Below, piece by piece: positions 1 to 5,514 of a DNA stretch of 14,280 bases. Source of the stretch: an uncultured Megasphaera sp. (GTDB lineage Bacteria > Bacillota > Negativicutes > Veillonellales > Megasphaeraceae); NCBI GenBank assembly GCA_900554215.1, contig USGG01000051.1, positions 1 to 14,280 on the forward strand. Direction: 5' to 3'. The translations under genes were made by a program, and so were the position numbers. Positions within the stretch are counted from its first letter, which is position 1. The number at the start of each line of letters is the position of its first letter. The notes beneath the pieces are model-generated. The model did not search any database and was not told the origin of the DNA. It was given only the letters and a program-made list of their open reading frames with translations.

Positions 1-55
1 CGAACGGCACGGCGACTTTCAGCCAGGGAGCGTCGATGAATGGTCAGAAGATTAC
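1..55 (+). repeat. Perfect 55-bp direct repeat, copy 1
   Basis: Bases 1-55 are identical to 385-439, an offset of 384 bp or exactly 128 codons. The repeat encodes the NGTATFSQGAS segment and the start of the neck motif MNGQKIT. The identity begins at the first base of the window, so it may extend further left. Confidence 0.9.
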
Positions 56-2654
56 TGGCGTGGCCACGGGGACGGCTGATACAGACGCAGTTAACGTCAA
101 ACAACTGACGGATGCTATTGCGACAGTAGACGGGGAAACGTATACGGCTGGCGATGGCATTGCGATCGATCAGGGAAGTAATAACGCTATTTCTGTAAAA
201 ACGGCACAAGACGGCAACTTAGAAGTGGACAGCAACGGCGTCGCGCTAAAAGACGATATCAGCCTGACAAGTGTGACGACGAGCGGCGCAGTAACCGTTG
301 GTGGTACCCTGGGAGTCACAGGAGCGACGACCCTCGGCAGTACGCTGAACGTAACGGGAGCGACAACATTAGGAGCGCTGACGACGAACGGCACGGCGAC
401 TTTCAGCCAGGGAGCGTCGATGAATGGTCAGAAGATTACCAGCGTACAGGCTGGCACAGAAGGTACTGATGCCGTCAATAAGAATCAGCTCGATGCAGTA
501 CAGAGTCAAATTAAGACTTATACGGCAGGAAACGGCGTGTCTATTGACAGTTCCAATGTCGTATCAGTGAAGAATGGCAACGGCATTGAATTTGACAACA
601 GCGGCAACGTGACAGTGAAAACGGCGCAGGATGGAAACCTAGTTGTAGATGCTAACGGCGTCAGCCTGTCGAAGACAGTCAGCGGATTGACGAGTCTCAG
701 CACCGATGCGTTGGCAGTGACCAATAATGCAACCGTAGGCGGCACGTTAGGCGTAACGGGCGCAGTGACGGCAGGAAGTGTAACGGCTACCGGCGGCTTT
801 ACGATTGACATGAATAATTCGTTGACGTCCAGCGGCCTGACGATCGGCGGTACGGCATATGTTACTTCGAGTGGCTTAAATGCTGGCAATAAGGTTATTA
901 CTGGCGTGGCAAACGGCGTCAATGATACGGACGCTGTAAACATGAGCCAGCTTAATGCGGTTAAGGAAGTATCTGACTTAGCGGTAACATACCGAAATGC
1001 CGATAAGCAGGCAGTTGATTTAGCGGCTAACAACGGCACTGGAACGACGATTACCAACGTAGCAAACGGAACTCTCTCCAGTTCTTCGAAAGAAGCTGTT
1101 AATGGCAGGCAGCTGTATGCAGTAGACGAAAAGGTTGGAGATGCAAAGTGGAGCAACACAAACTTCTTAAATAGTGTGACTGATTTGACGACAGCGGCTA
1201 GTACGTTAGATAATAAAATGGGATCGGTTAATTTTAGCGATACGTTATTGCTGAGTAGTCAAACAAATTTGACTGGGGCAATTAAATCGTTAGATACTCA
1301 TATTGGCGATCTTAATTTTGATGGAGCATATCATATTGCTACTAATTCTACGGTTACAGCAGCATTAAACTCTTTGGATGATACTATCGGGCCAATGTCT
1401 TTTGGAAATACAACTTTTTTAAAGAATGCTACAACCGTTTCTAGCGCTTTGGATTTACTTGACTCTCGCTTTACCACTGGTATGAAAATTATTGGCGTAA
1501 ACATTAATGACGACGGCACGATGTCGAATACGATAAGTTGGGATGGGTTTAACTATATTAGTGGAGATGCTTCAGTTGTTACGGGAATGAGAAATTTAGA
1601 TAGTGCAATTAAAGGAATTGATGACCGCGTTACTAATTTGGAAACTGCTGGTCAGACACTTTCCGCCTTCTCCCGCTCTAATATCAGCACCCTCAGTACG
1701 CTCAGCAATATGGATGTGAGCGCAGTCAATGCGTTGTCCAGTTTGAGCGCCGATGATCTTTCCAAGCTTTCGGAAATTTCTGTTGCTTCCGATGTCAGTG
1801 GAGCTGCGGAAACTAGCGGAACAAACCCGACGAACAACAGCGGCAGACCCGACAGAGGGCCGGGCAGCGGAGCTGACGATTCCATTTCTCATGACGGTGA
1901 TACCGTGACAGTAGATAATAATGTAAAAGTCACGGGTGATACGGACTTGCAGGGGAATCTGAATGTCGGCGGCGATACGACGCTTGGCGGCAAGCTTGAA
2001 GTTGGCGGCGACGCAACCTTTAATGGCAACGTCGATATGAACGGTACCCTCAACATGAATGGCAACAAGATTACCGGCGTAGCCGACGGCGAAATTTCCG
2101 CCGATTCGACGGATGCTGTTAACGGCAGCCAGCTCCATGACGCATGGCAGCAGATCAACAGCAATACGGAAAACATCGGCATCCTCGGCAGCGCCGTCAA
2201 CAAACTGGGCGACCGCATTGAACGGGTCGGCGCAGGGGCAGCGGCCTTGGCGGCTCTCCATCCGCTCGATTTCGATCCGGATAACAAGCTGGACTTCGCA
2301 GCCGGCTTCGGCAACTACCGCGGCGCCAGCGCCGTGGCTGTAGGCGCCTTCTACCGACCCAGCGAAAATGTCATGTTCAGCGTCGGCGGGGCCTTTGGCG
2401 GCGGTGAAGACATGGTCAATGCCGGCGTATCCTTCAAGGTAGGCGCAGGCTCAGGCAGCGCGACGACATCGCGGACGGCTATGGCCAAGTCTCTCAAGTC
2501 TATGCAGGAAGTCGTAGCGACGCAGGATGCGCAGCTGGCGCAGCAGCGCGAACAGATTGAAAAATTAACGGCTATGGTCGAGCTCCTTATGGAACAAAGC
2601 GGCCAGACACAGCCGAAAGACGACGGCGCAGATACGGCGCAGCCGCAGCAGTAA
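1..2654 (+). CDS. Trimeric autotransporter adhesin, YadA-type anchor (5' partial)
   Basis: C-terminal part of a surface adhesin that forms a homotrimer, anchors in the outer membrane by a shared beta-barrel and displays a fibrous stalk for binding host or partner cells. The frame is open from base 3, so the protein continues left of the window; the ATG at 36 is internal. Residues below count from that ATG. Five neck-like motifs of the form NG-x-KITGV...DAVN-x-x-QL lie near residues 1-26, 129-155, 283-310, 335-368 and 673-705. Between them are VGGTLxVTGxTTL-type stalk repeats, then four tandem 28-residue repeats (373-484). The YadA-like barrel is at about 732-806, with the FGNYRGASAVAVG signature and a FKVGAG end. 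Unusually, some 66 further residues follow, including a coiled-coil-like stretch (LAQQREQIEKLTAMVELL) and a polar Q/D-rich tail. A terminator lies just downstream. Family assignment is firm; ligand and full length cannot be told. Confidence 0.93.
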   Translation, partial: NGTATFSQGASMNGQKITGVATGTADTDAVNVKQLTDAIATVDGETYTAGDGIAIDQGSNNAISVKTAQDGNLEVDSNGVALKDDISLTSVTTSGAVTVGGTLGVTGATTLGSTLNVTGATTLGALTTNGTATFSQGASMNGQKITSVQAGTEGTDAVNKNQLDAVQSQIKTYTAGNGVSIDSSNVVSVKNGNGIEFDNSGNVTVKTAQDGNLVVDANGVSLSKTVSGLTSLSTDALAVTNNATVGGTLGVTGAVTAGSVTATGGFTIDMNNSLTSSGLTIGGTAYVTSSGLNAGNKVITGVANGVNDTDAVNMSQLNAVKEVSDLAVTYRNADKQAVDLAANNGTGTTITNVANGTLSSSSKEAVNGRQLYAVDEKVGDAKWSNTNFLNSVTDLTTAASTLDNKMGSVNFSDTLLLSSQTNLTGAIKSLDTHIGDLNFDGAYHIATNSTVTAALNSLDDTIGPMSFGNTTFLKNATTVSSALDLLDSRFTTGMKIIGVNINDDGTMSNTISWDGFNYISGDASVVTGMRNLDSAIKGIDDRVTNLETAGQTLSAFSRSNISTLSTLSNMDVSAVNALSSLSADDLSKLSEISVASDVSGAAETSGTNPTNNSGRPDRGPGSGADDSISHDGDTVTVDNNVKVTGDTDLQGNLNVGGDTTLGGKLEVGGDATFNGNVDMNGTLNMNGNKITGVADGEISADSTDAVNGSQLHDAWQQINSNTENIGILGSAVNKLGDRIERVGAGAAALAALHPLDFDPDNKLDFAAGFGNYRGASAVAVGAFYRPSENVMFSVGGAFGGGEDMVNAGVSFKVGAGSGSATTSRTAMAKSLKSMQEVVATQDAQLAQQREQIEKLTAMVELLMEQSGQTQPKDDGADTAQPQQ
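385..439 (+). repeat. Perfect 55-bp direct repeat, copy 2
   Basis: Second copy of the repeat at 1-55, in the same reading frame. Identity stops at base 440, where the two neck motifs diverge (KITGV versus KITSV). It marks a 128-codon modular duplication of stalk plus neck within the adhesin. Confidence 0.9.
1149..1484 (+). repeat. Four in-frame tandem 84-bp (28-residue) repeats in the adhesin stalk
   Basis: Units start at 1149, 1233, 1317 and 1401, each exactly 28 codons. The shared pattern is an aromatic first residue (W/F), a polar run, then T/S-x-[LV]-[TS]-x-A-x-x-x-LD followed in the first three units by a small residue pattern ending in G-x-x-x-F. DNA of the units has diverged, so the repeat is clear only in protein. 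The stretch is plainly AT-richer than the adhesin DNA on either side. Confidence 0.8.
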
Positions 2655-2698
2655 GACCCTACGGGCAGCTTCGACGGGCTGACCGAAGGCAAGAGAAT

Positions 2699-2732
2699 AC
2701 GGGTTGGGGGAAATACCTCCGGCCCGTTTTTT
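2699..2732 (+). terminator. Rho-independent terminator of the adhesin gene
   Basis: A continuous stem with three G-T wobbles is formed by ACGGGTTGGGGG and CCTCCGGCCCGT around a short A-rich loop (about 2711-2715). The stem is followed by a run of T to 2732. It lies 44 bases after the TAA stop at 2652-2654. Confidence 0.8.
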
Positions 2733-2930
2733 CTGTGCAAGTATGCTTTTTAAAATATAAAAGTTCATAAAAGATAATGTATGCGCATTGAAAATATTTA
2801 ACTTTTTCTACGATATGGATTTTTTATAAATGCATAGAAAGTATTTACAGTTGTTTCTTTTTATTTCCTCATGAGAATGGAAGGAAATTTCGATTTTTAA
2901 GGAAAATAATATATTTCTCTATGTCCCATA

Positions 2931-2936
2931 TATAAT
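2931..2936 (+). promoter_or_regulatory. Candidate -10 box for the DUF1659-DUF2922-sigma operon
   Basis: A perfect TATAAT at 2931-2936 sits 88 bases before the DUF1659 start, within an AT-rich intergenic region (2733-3024). No convincing TTGACA-like -35 stands 16-18 bases upstream, so the promoter may depend on an activator or another sigma factor. The 2733-2900 stretch is AT-rich with no ORF or structure I recognise. The leader from about 2943 to 3010 is GC-richer, again without a known RNA motif. Confidence 0.45.
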
Positions 2937-3024
2937 AGAGAGGTAAGCGAGAAGTCCAAACGGGGCTGACGGCAGGCCTCACCGGAAGTATACATAGCCT
3001 GAAAAGGGAAAGGAGGAAGGACTA

Positions 3025-3240
3025 ATGGCAGAACGTACGCCTATTTCCAGCAAGCTGAAGCTGACCGTGTCGTATCAGGACGGAAGCGGCGCGCAGAAAA
3101 AGCGGCAGGTCACGATGGCTCATTTGAAGTCCGGCGCAGAACCGACAAATATCGTCGATGTCGTGACGGCTCTCGGCACGCTGCAGGACGATCCGTTTAC
3201 GTCTATCCGCGAAGTCGTGGAACATGAAATTTCGGCCTAA
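3025..3240 (+). CDS. DUF1659 family small protein
   Basis: A 71-residue soluble protein of unknown function. The opening MAERTPISSKLKLTVSYQDG, with a beta-strand-like start and a C-terminal half holding a L-x-x-L-x-x-DPF pattern, matches what I know of DUF1659 proteins in Bacilli, Clostridia and Negativicutes. The start is set by a GGAGG at 3012-3016, eight bases before the ATG. It is the first gene of a tight operon: DUF2922 begins 35 bases after its stop, and a sigma factor follows. No signal peptide or membrane segment is seen. In Firmicutes DUF1659 and DUF2922 genes usually occur side by side, which supports both assignments. The function is not known and cannot be read from the sequence. 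Confidence 0.85.
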   Translation: MAERTPISSKLKLTVSYQDGSGAQKKRQVTMAHLKSGAEPTNIVDVVTALGTLQDDPFTSIREVVEHEISA

Positions 3241-3275
3241 GGGCCCCATCACATTGACGAAAGGAGGTATCGGCT

Positions 3276-3503
3276 ATGGCTGTGACGAAAACGAGAACGC
3301 TCCAGCTCGAGTTTATCGACGGAGGCGGCAACAGCGTCGTCTACTCCCTGAAGGACCCGAAAGAGGGCCTGGACAAGGCGACAGTAGAGGCAGCGGCCCA
3401 GACGATCATTGAAAAGAAGGTCTTCGCGACGGCTGACGGCGACCTGGCGTCCTTGAAGCAGGGCCAGATCGTGACCCGCAGCGTCGAGACGATCGACGAA
3501 TAA
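3276..3503 (+). CDS. DUF2922 family small protein
   Basis: A 75-residue protein. The pattern of an N-terminal TRTLQLEF strand, a glycine turn, SLKDPKEGLDKATVEAA, then an IIEKKVF segment and a C-terminal basic strand (QIVTRSVETI) fits DUF2922. The start follows a near-perfect Shine-Dalgarno, AAGGAGGT at 3261-3268, seven bases upstream of the ATG. It is soluble, without signal or membrane helix. It lies between DUF1659 and a sigma-70 family gene and is probably cotranscribed with both. A perfect 6-bp GC hairpin (3510-3525) follows its stop and may tune expression or mRNA stability between it and the sigma gene. Biochemical role unknown. Confidence 0.85.
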   Translation: MAVTKTRTLQLEFIDGGGNSVVYSLKDPKEGLDKATVEAAAQTIIEKKVFATADGDLASLKQGQIVTRSVETIDE

Positions 3504-3509
3504 CGGACC

Positions 3510-3525
3510 GGCAGGGCGGCCTGCC
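3510..3525 (+). other. Intercistronic GC hairpin between DUF2922 and the sigma gene
   Basis: GGCAGG (3510-3515) pairs perfectly with CCTGCC (3520-3525) around a GCGG loop, seven bases after the DUF2922 stop. There is no T run, so it is unlikely to be a full terminator. It could be an RNA stability or processing element. Confidence 0.5.
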
Positions 3526-3589
3526 TCAGGCGCAGGGCCTGGGGCAAGCTGCCTGTATATAGTATTCCTTTAGACAGGAGGAGTTACCG

Positions 3590-4186
3590 ATGACGGAAGC
3601 GCTACGGCCTTGGATTCGCGAGGCCCAGAACGGAAGCACCGAAGCCGTCGAATTTATTTTAAAGCAGTTTCATCCCCTTATCTGCAAGCATTCGCGGAAG
3701 AATCTCCATCACTACGGCTCGATGGACGAGGCCCGCTCGACGGCTCATTTGGCGATTATCGACTGCATTCACGCCTTTGACTTGGACAGCGATGAGGACG
3801 CGCCGCGGGCCTTCAACCGCACGATTCAGAGCTGGTTTCGCCGGGAAAGCCGCCAGAACCAGGTGTACTGGGCTCGGGTGGAGAAGAACATCATCGGCGA
3901 GGAGGCGGCGACGGATTTGCCGCCTATTATCGACGAGCTGGCTCCCGACCCGCACCACCGCATGGTCTTCGTCGGCCTGCGGGATGCTCTGGATATGCAT
4001 TTGAGCCGTCTCAGCGAGAGGGAACGGCGGTTTTTGCATTTGCGCTACGATGCCGACATGACGCTGGCGGCCATTGCCGGCCTGCACGGCTTGTCTGTTT
4101 CGCAGGTCTGCAAGGTGATCAAGGCGGCAGAGCAGAAATTGAAATCAGCCATGACGGCACAGGAATATAAGGATATTTCGCCATGA
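3590..4186 (+). CDS. Sigma-70 family RNA polymerase sigma factor
   Basis: A 198-residue alternative sigma factor expected to direct RNA polymerase to a small set of promoters. The N-terminal half (about 10-90) resembles region 2, with acidic and aromatic positions around MDEARSTAHLAIIDCIHAFD and a basic-aromatic stretch, SWFRRESRQ. The C-terminal part (about 140-190) is region 4: LSERERRFLHLRYDADMTLA followed by a helix-turn-helix reading AIAGLHGLSVSQVCKVIKAA. The length suits a group 3/4-like factor with regions 2 and 4 only. The start is set by GGAGG at 3577-3581, eight bases before ATG. No anti-sigma gene is adjacent; the partners are DUF1659 and DUF2922. B. subtilis SigO/RsoA lies near yvrJ in a comparable small-protein setting, but no YvrJ-like ORF is visible here. 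Its stop codon lies inside the 102-bp repeat that begins at 4180. Confidence 0.85.
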   Translation: MTEALRPWIREAQNGSTEAVEFILKQFHPLICKHSRKNLHHYGSMDEARSTAHLAIIDCIHAFDLDSDEDAPRAFNRTIQSWFRRESRQNQVYWARVEKNIIGEEAATDLPPIIDELAPDPHHRMVFVGLRDALDMHLSRLSERERRFLHLRYDADMTLAAIAGLHGLSVSQVCKVIKAAEQKLKSAMTAQEYKDISP

Positions 4187-4281
4187 CAGCTATGCCGGAT
4201 GATGCGGACTCGTGCGTCCGGCATCAGTGTGAACGTGGCGGCGAAGACGAGGAGCGGAGAGGCTCTTTTTTTGTGCCCGAA
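4180..4281 (+). repeat. 102-bp hairpin/terminator repeat, left copy
   Basis: It is about 91% identical, without gaps, to 5319-5420. It holds a perfect 8-bp stem, ATGCCGGA (4192-4199) with TCCGGCAT (4217-4224). A competing inner stem is possible, CGGAC (4205-4209) with GTCCG (4216-4220). A GAGC/GCTC stem (4252-4255 with 4262-4265) is followed by seven T (4266-4272), which looks like a weak terminator for the sigma operon. The sigma gene's TGA (4184-4186) lies inside the repeat. Confidence 0.85.
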
Positions 4282-4318
4282 CGAGGGAACTGCTGTCGAT
4301 TTTGGCATAGGCCGCGTA

Positions 4319-4348
4319 TTGCCAAGGCGTATGTATGTTTGGTATAAT
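4319..4348 (+). promoter_or_regulatory. Promoter of the Rpn nuclease gene
   Basis: -35 TTGCCA (4319-4324), an 18-base spacer, then a perfect -10 TATAAT (4343-4348) preceded by TGG, an extended -10. Transcription would start near 4355, just ahead of the GGAGG at 4359-4363. An inverted repeat, TTGGCA (4302-4307) with TGCCAA (4320-4325), overlaps the -35 and could be an operator. Confidence 0.75.
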
Positions 4349-4370
4349 CCAAGTAAAAGGAGGCGAGGCC

Positions 4371-5192
4371 GTGAAGCGAATCAAGGACTGGGAAGAACTG
4401 ACCATACAAGACAACTTTTTATTTCAAAAGGTCATGCGCAACAAGCGCTTGTGCCAGCATTTGATTGAAAAGATACTGCAGATTAAGATAGCCGATATTA
4501 CTTATCCCGATACGGAGAAGAGCATCGACGTCCGCTGGGACAGCAAGAGCGTGCGTCTCGATGTGTACGTCGAGGATGAAACGGGCCGTGTCTACGACAT
4601 CGAAATGCAGTGCGAAAACGAAGCGAACAACGGCTTAGCCAAGCGGACGCGGTATTATCAGGGCATGATCGACATGGAGCTCTTGAATAAAGGCGACGTA
4701 TATGATAACTTAAAGCCATCATATATTATATTTATTTGTACTTTCGACGCCTTTGCCAAGGGACAGCCCATGTACACCTTTCGGAACCGCTGTGTAGAAG
4801 AAGACGGCCTGGAACTGAACGATGAGGCGACGAAAATATTCCTGAACAGCAAGGGAGACAGCGAGATGCTGGACCCGGACGTGCGGGCGTTTTTAAGATA
4901 TGTAGACGGAAAAGCGGCGGAGGGGAATTTTATGAAAGCCGTAGAAGCTGAAGTCATGAAGGTGAAGGAGCACAAGGAAACGAGGCGAGAGTATATGACA
5001 TACGCAATGGAAATCAAACGGCGCGAACTGGCGAAGTTTCAAGAAGGCCGAGAAGAAGGCCGGCAAGAAGAACGGCTCAACATGATATTGGCGATGCTGC
5101 AAGACGGCGTTGCCAAAGAAACCATAGCAAAGTATGCGAAAGTCCCGGTAGAATATATTACAGAATTAGGCCAAAAGAATCACTTGCTGTAA
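4371..5192 (+). CDS. Rpn family recombination-promoting nuclease (PD-(D/E)XK), putative transposase
   Basis: A 273-residue protein of the Rpn / PDDEXK_2 family, DNA endonucleases reported to promote RecA-independent recombination in E. coli. The N terminus (ELTIQDNFLFQKVM) is the typical family opening. The nuclease core is SVRLDVYVEDETGRVYDIEMQ-like, with candidate catalytic residues D64, E78 and Q80 (the ExQ variant of PD-(D/E)XK). The C-terminal third is charged and helical, with an EGREEGRQEER segment. I chose the GTG at 4371 because GGAGG (4359-4363) is seven bases upstream and a strong promoter -10 box (4343-4348) lies inside any extension to the ATG at 4335. The gene sits between two direct 102-bp repeats, with its own promoter and a hairpin just after the stop. 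Core motifs look intact, so it is probably active. Confidence 0.9.
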   Translation: MKRIKDWEELTIQDNFLFQKVMRNKRLCQHLIEKILQIKIADITYPDTEKSIDVRWDSKSVRLDVYVEDETGRVYDIEMQCENEANNGLAKRTRYYQGMIDMELLNKGDVYDNLKPSYIIFICTFDAFAKGQPMYTFRNRCVEEDGLELNDEATKIFLNSKGDSEMLDPDVRAFLRYVDGKAAEGNFMKAVEAEVMKVKEHKETRREYMTYAMEIKRRELAKFQEGREEGRQEERLNMILAMLQDGVAKETIAKYAKVPVEYITELGQKNHLL

Positions 5193-5199
5193 GGGGAAC

Positions 5200-5225
5200 A
5201 AGGCGCCTGCAGGAGCAGGCGCCTT
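5200..5225 (+). terminator. Strong hairpin after the Rpn gene
   Basis: A perfect 11-bp inverted repeat, AAGGCGCCTGC and GCAGGCGCCTT, around an AGGA loop, seven bases after the TAA. The following bases (ATGTTG) are not a clean T tract, so termination may be partial or factor-dependent. Confidence 0.65.
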
Positions 5226-5227
5226 AT

Positions 5228-5316
5228 GTTGTAAAACAGGCTTTTTTCCGCAAAGACGGCAGCGAGATGCTGGACTGGATATGAGTCTTTCTGCAAATCA
5301 GGAATACAGGGGTAGG
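5228..5316 (+). pseudogene. Decayed Rpn-nuclease fragment
   Basis: Translated from about 5231, this reads VKQAFFRKDGSEMLDWI followed by a stop and then VFLQIR. It parallels ATKIFLNSKGDSEMLDPDV and AFLRY of the intact Rpn protein just upstream. At DNA level, AGCGAGATGCTGGAC is shared exactly between the two. It has no start, no RBS and an in-frame stop, so it looks like a remnant of a second Rpn copy. The match is short, hence moderate confidence. Confidence 0.5.
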
Positions 5317-5318
5317 TT

Positions 5319-5420
5319 GCCATGACAGCAATGCCGGATGATGCGGACTCGTGCGTCCGGCATCGGTGCAAATGCGGCGGCGAAGGCGAGGAGCAGAGAG
5401 GCTCTTTTTTGGTGCCCGAA
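5319..5420 (+). repeat. 102-bp hairpin/terminator repeat, right copy
   Basis: Direct copy of 4180-4281 at an offset of 1139 bp with no indels. The 8-bp stem (5331-5338 with 5356-5363) and the GAGC/GCTC stem with T run (5391-5394, 5401-5404, 5405-5410) are kept. The differences fall mainly in the linker between the two structures, which suggests the structured parts are constrained. Confidence 0.85.
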
Positions 5421-5452
5421 GAGGGGATTTTTTGCGGCAGCCCATACAAATA

Positions 5453-5498
5453 AGACCGAAAGACGAGGAATGTGCGTCGTCTTTCGGTCTGTTTTTTT
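5453..5498. terminator. Bidirectional terminator between the Rpn island and the lipid kinase
   Basis: A perfect 14-bp stem (AGACCGAAAGACGA at 5453-5466, TCGTCTTTCGGTCT at 5477-5490) with a 10-base loop, followed by G and seven T on the plus strand (5492-5498). Read on the minus strand it follows the kinase stop and ends in TTATTTGTAT, so it can stop transcription from both sides. Confidence 0.85.
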
Positions 5499-5514
5499 CT
5501 TTCTTGTATCGGCT

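Larger units (their letters stand above)
4180..5420 (+). mobile_element. Candidate Rpn-nuclease island bounded by direct repeats
   Basis: Two directly oriented 102-bp copies (4180-4281 and 5319-5420, about nine mismatches) bracket one intact Rpn-type PD-(D/E)XK nuclease gene and a decayed Rpn fragment. Rpn proteins are known to promote RecA-independent recombination. The arrangement suggests duplication, insertion or potential excision between the repeats. No target-site duplication or transposon end has been proved, so mobility is inferred. Confidence 0.4.

Noticed and set aside
1149..1484. CRISPR-like regular spacing of repeats
   Set aside because: The regular period is 84 bp in frame within coding sequence and diverged at DNA level; these are protein repeats, not direct repeats with spacers.
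1596..2261. Minus-strand frames opposite the adhesin, including 221 and 213 codon examples
   Set aside because: They are shadows of the low-complexity adhesin. No RBS or protein family is seen, and the adhesin frame is continuous.
4199..4468. Short peptide shared by both 102-bp repeats (starting MMRTRASGI)
   Set aside because: The reading frame is kept only because the copies differ by substitutions. No RBS precedes it, and the conserved bases match hairpin stems rather than codon constraint.
4180..5420. Classical insertion sequence with terminal inverted repeats
   Set aside because: The flanking copies are in direct, not inverted, orientation. There is no DDE or HUH transposase, and no target-site duplication could be identified.
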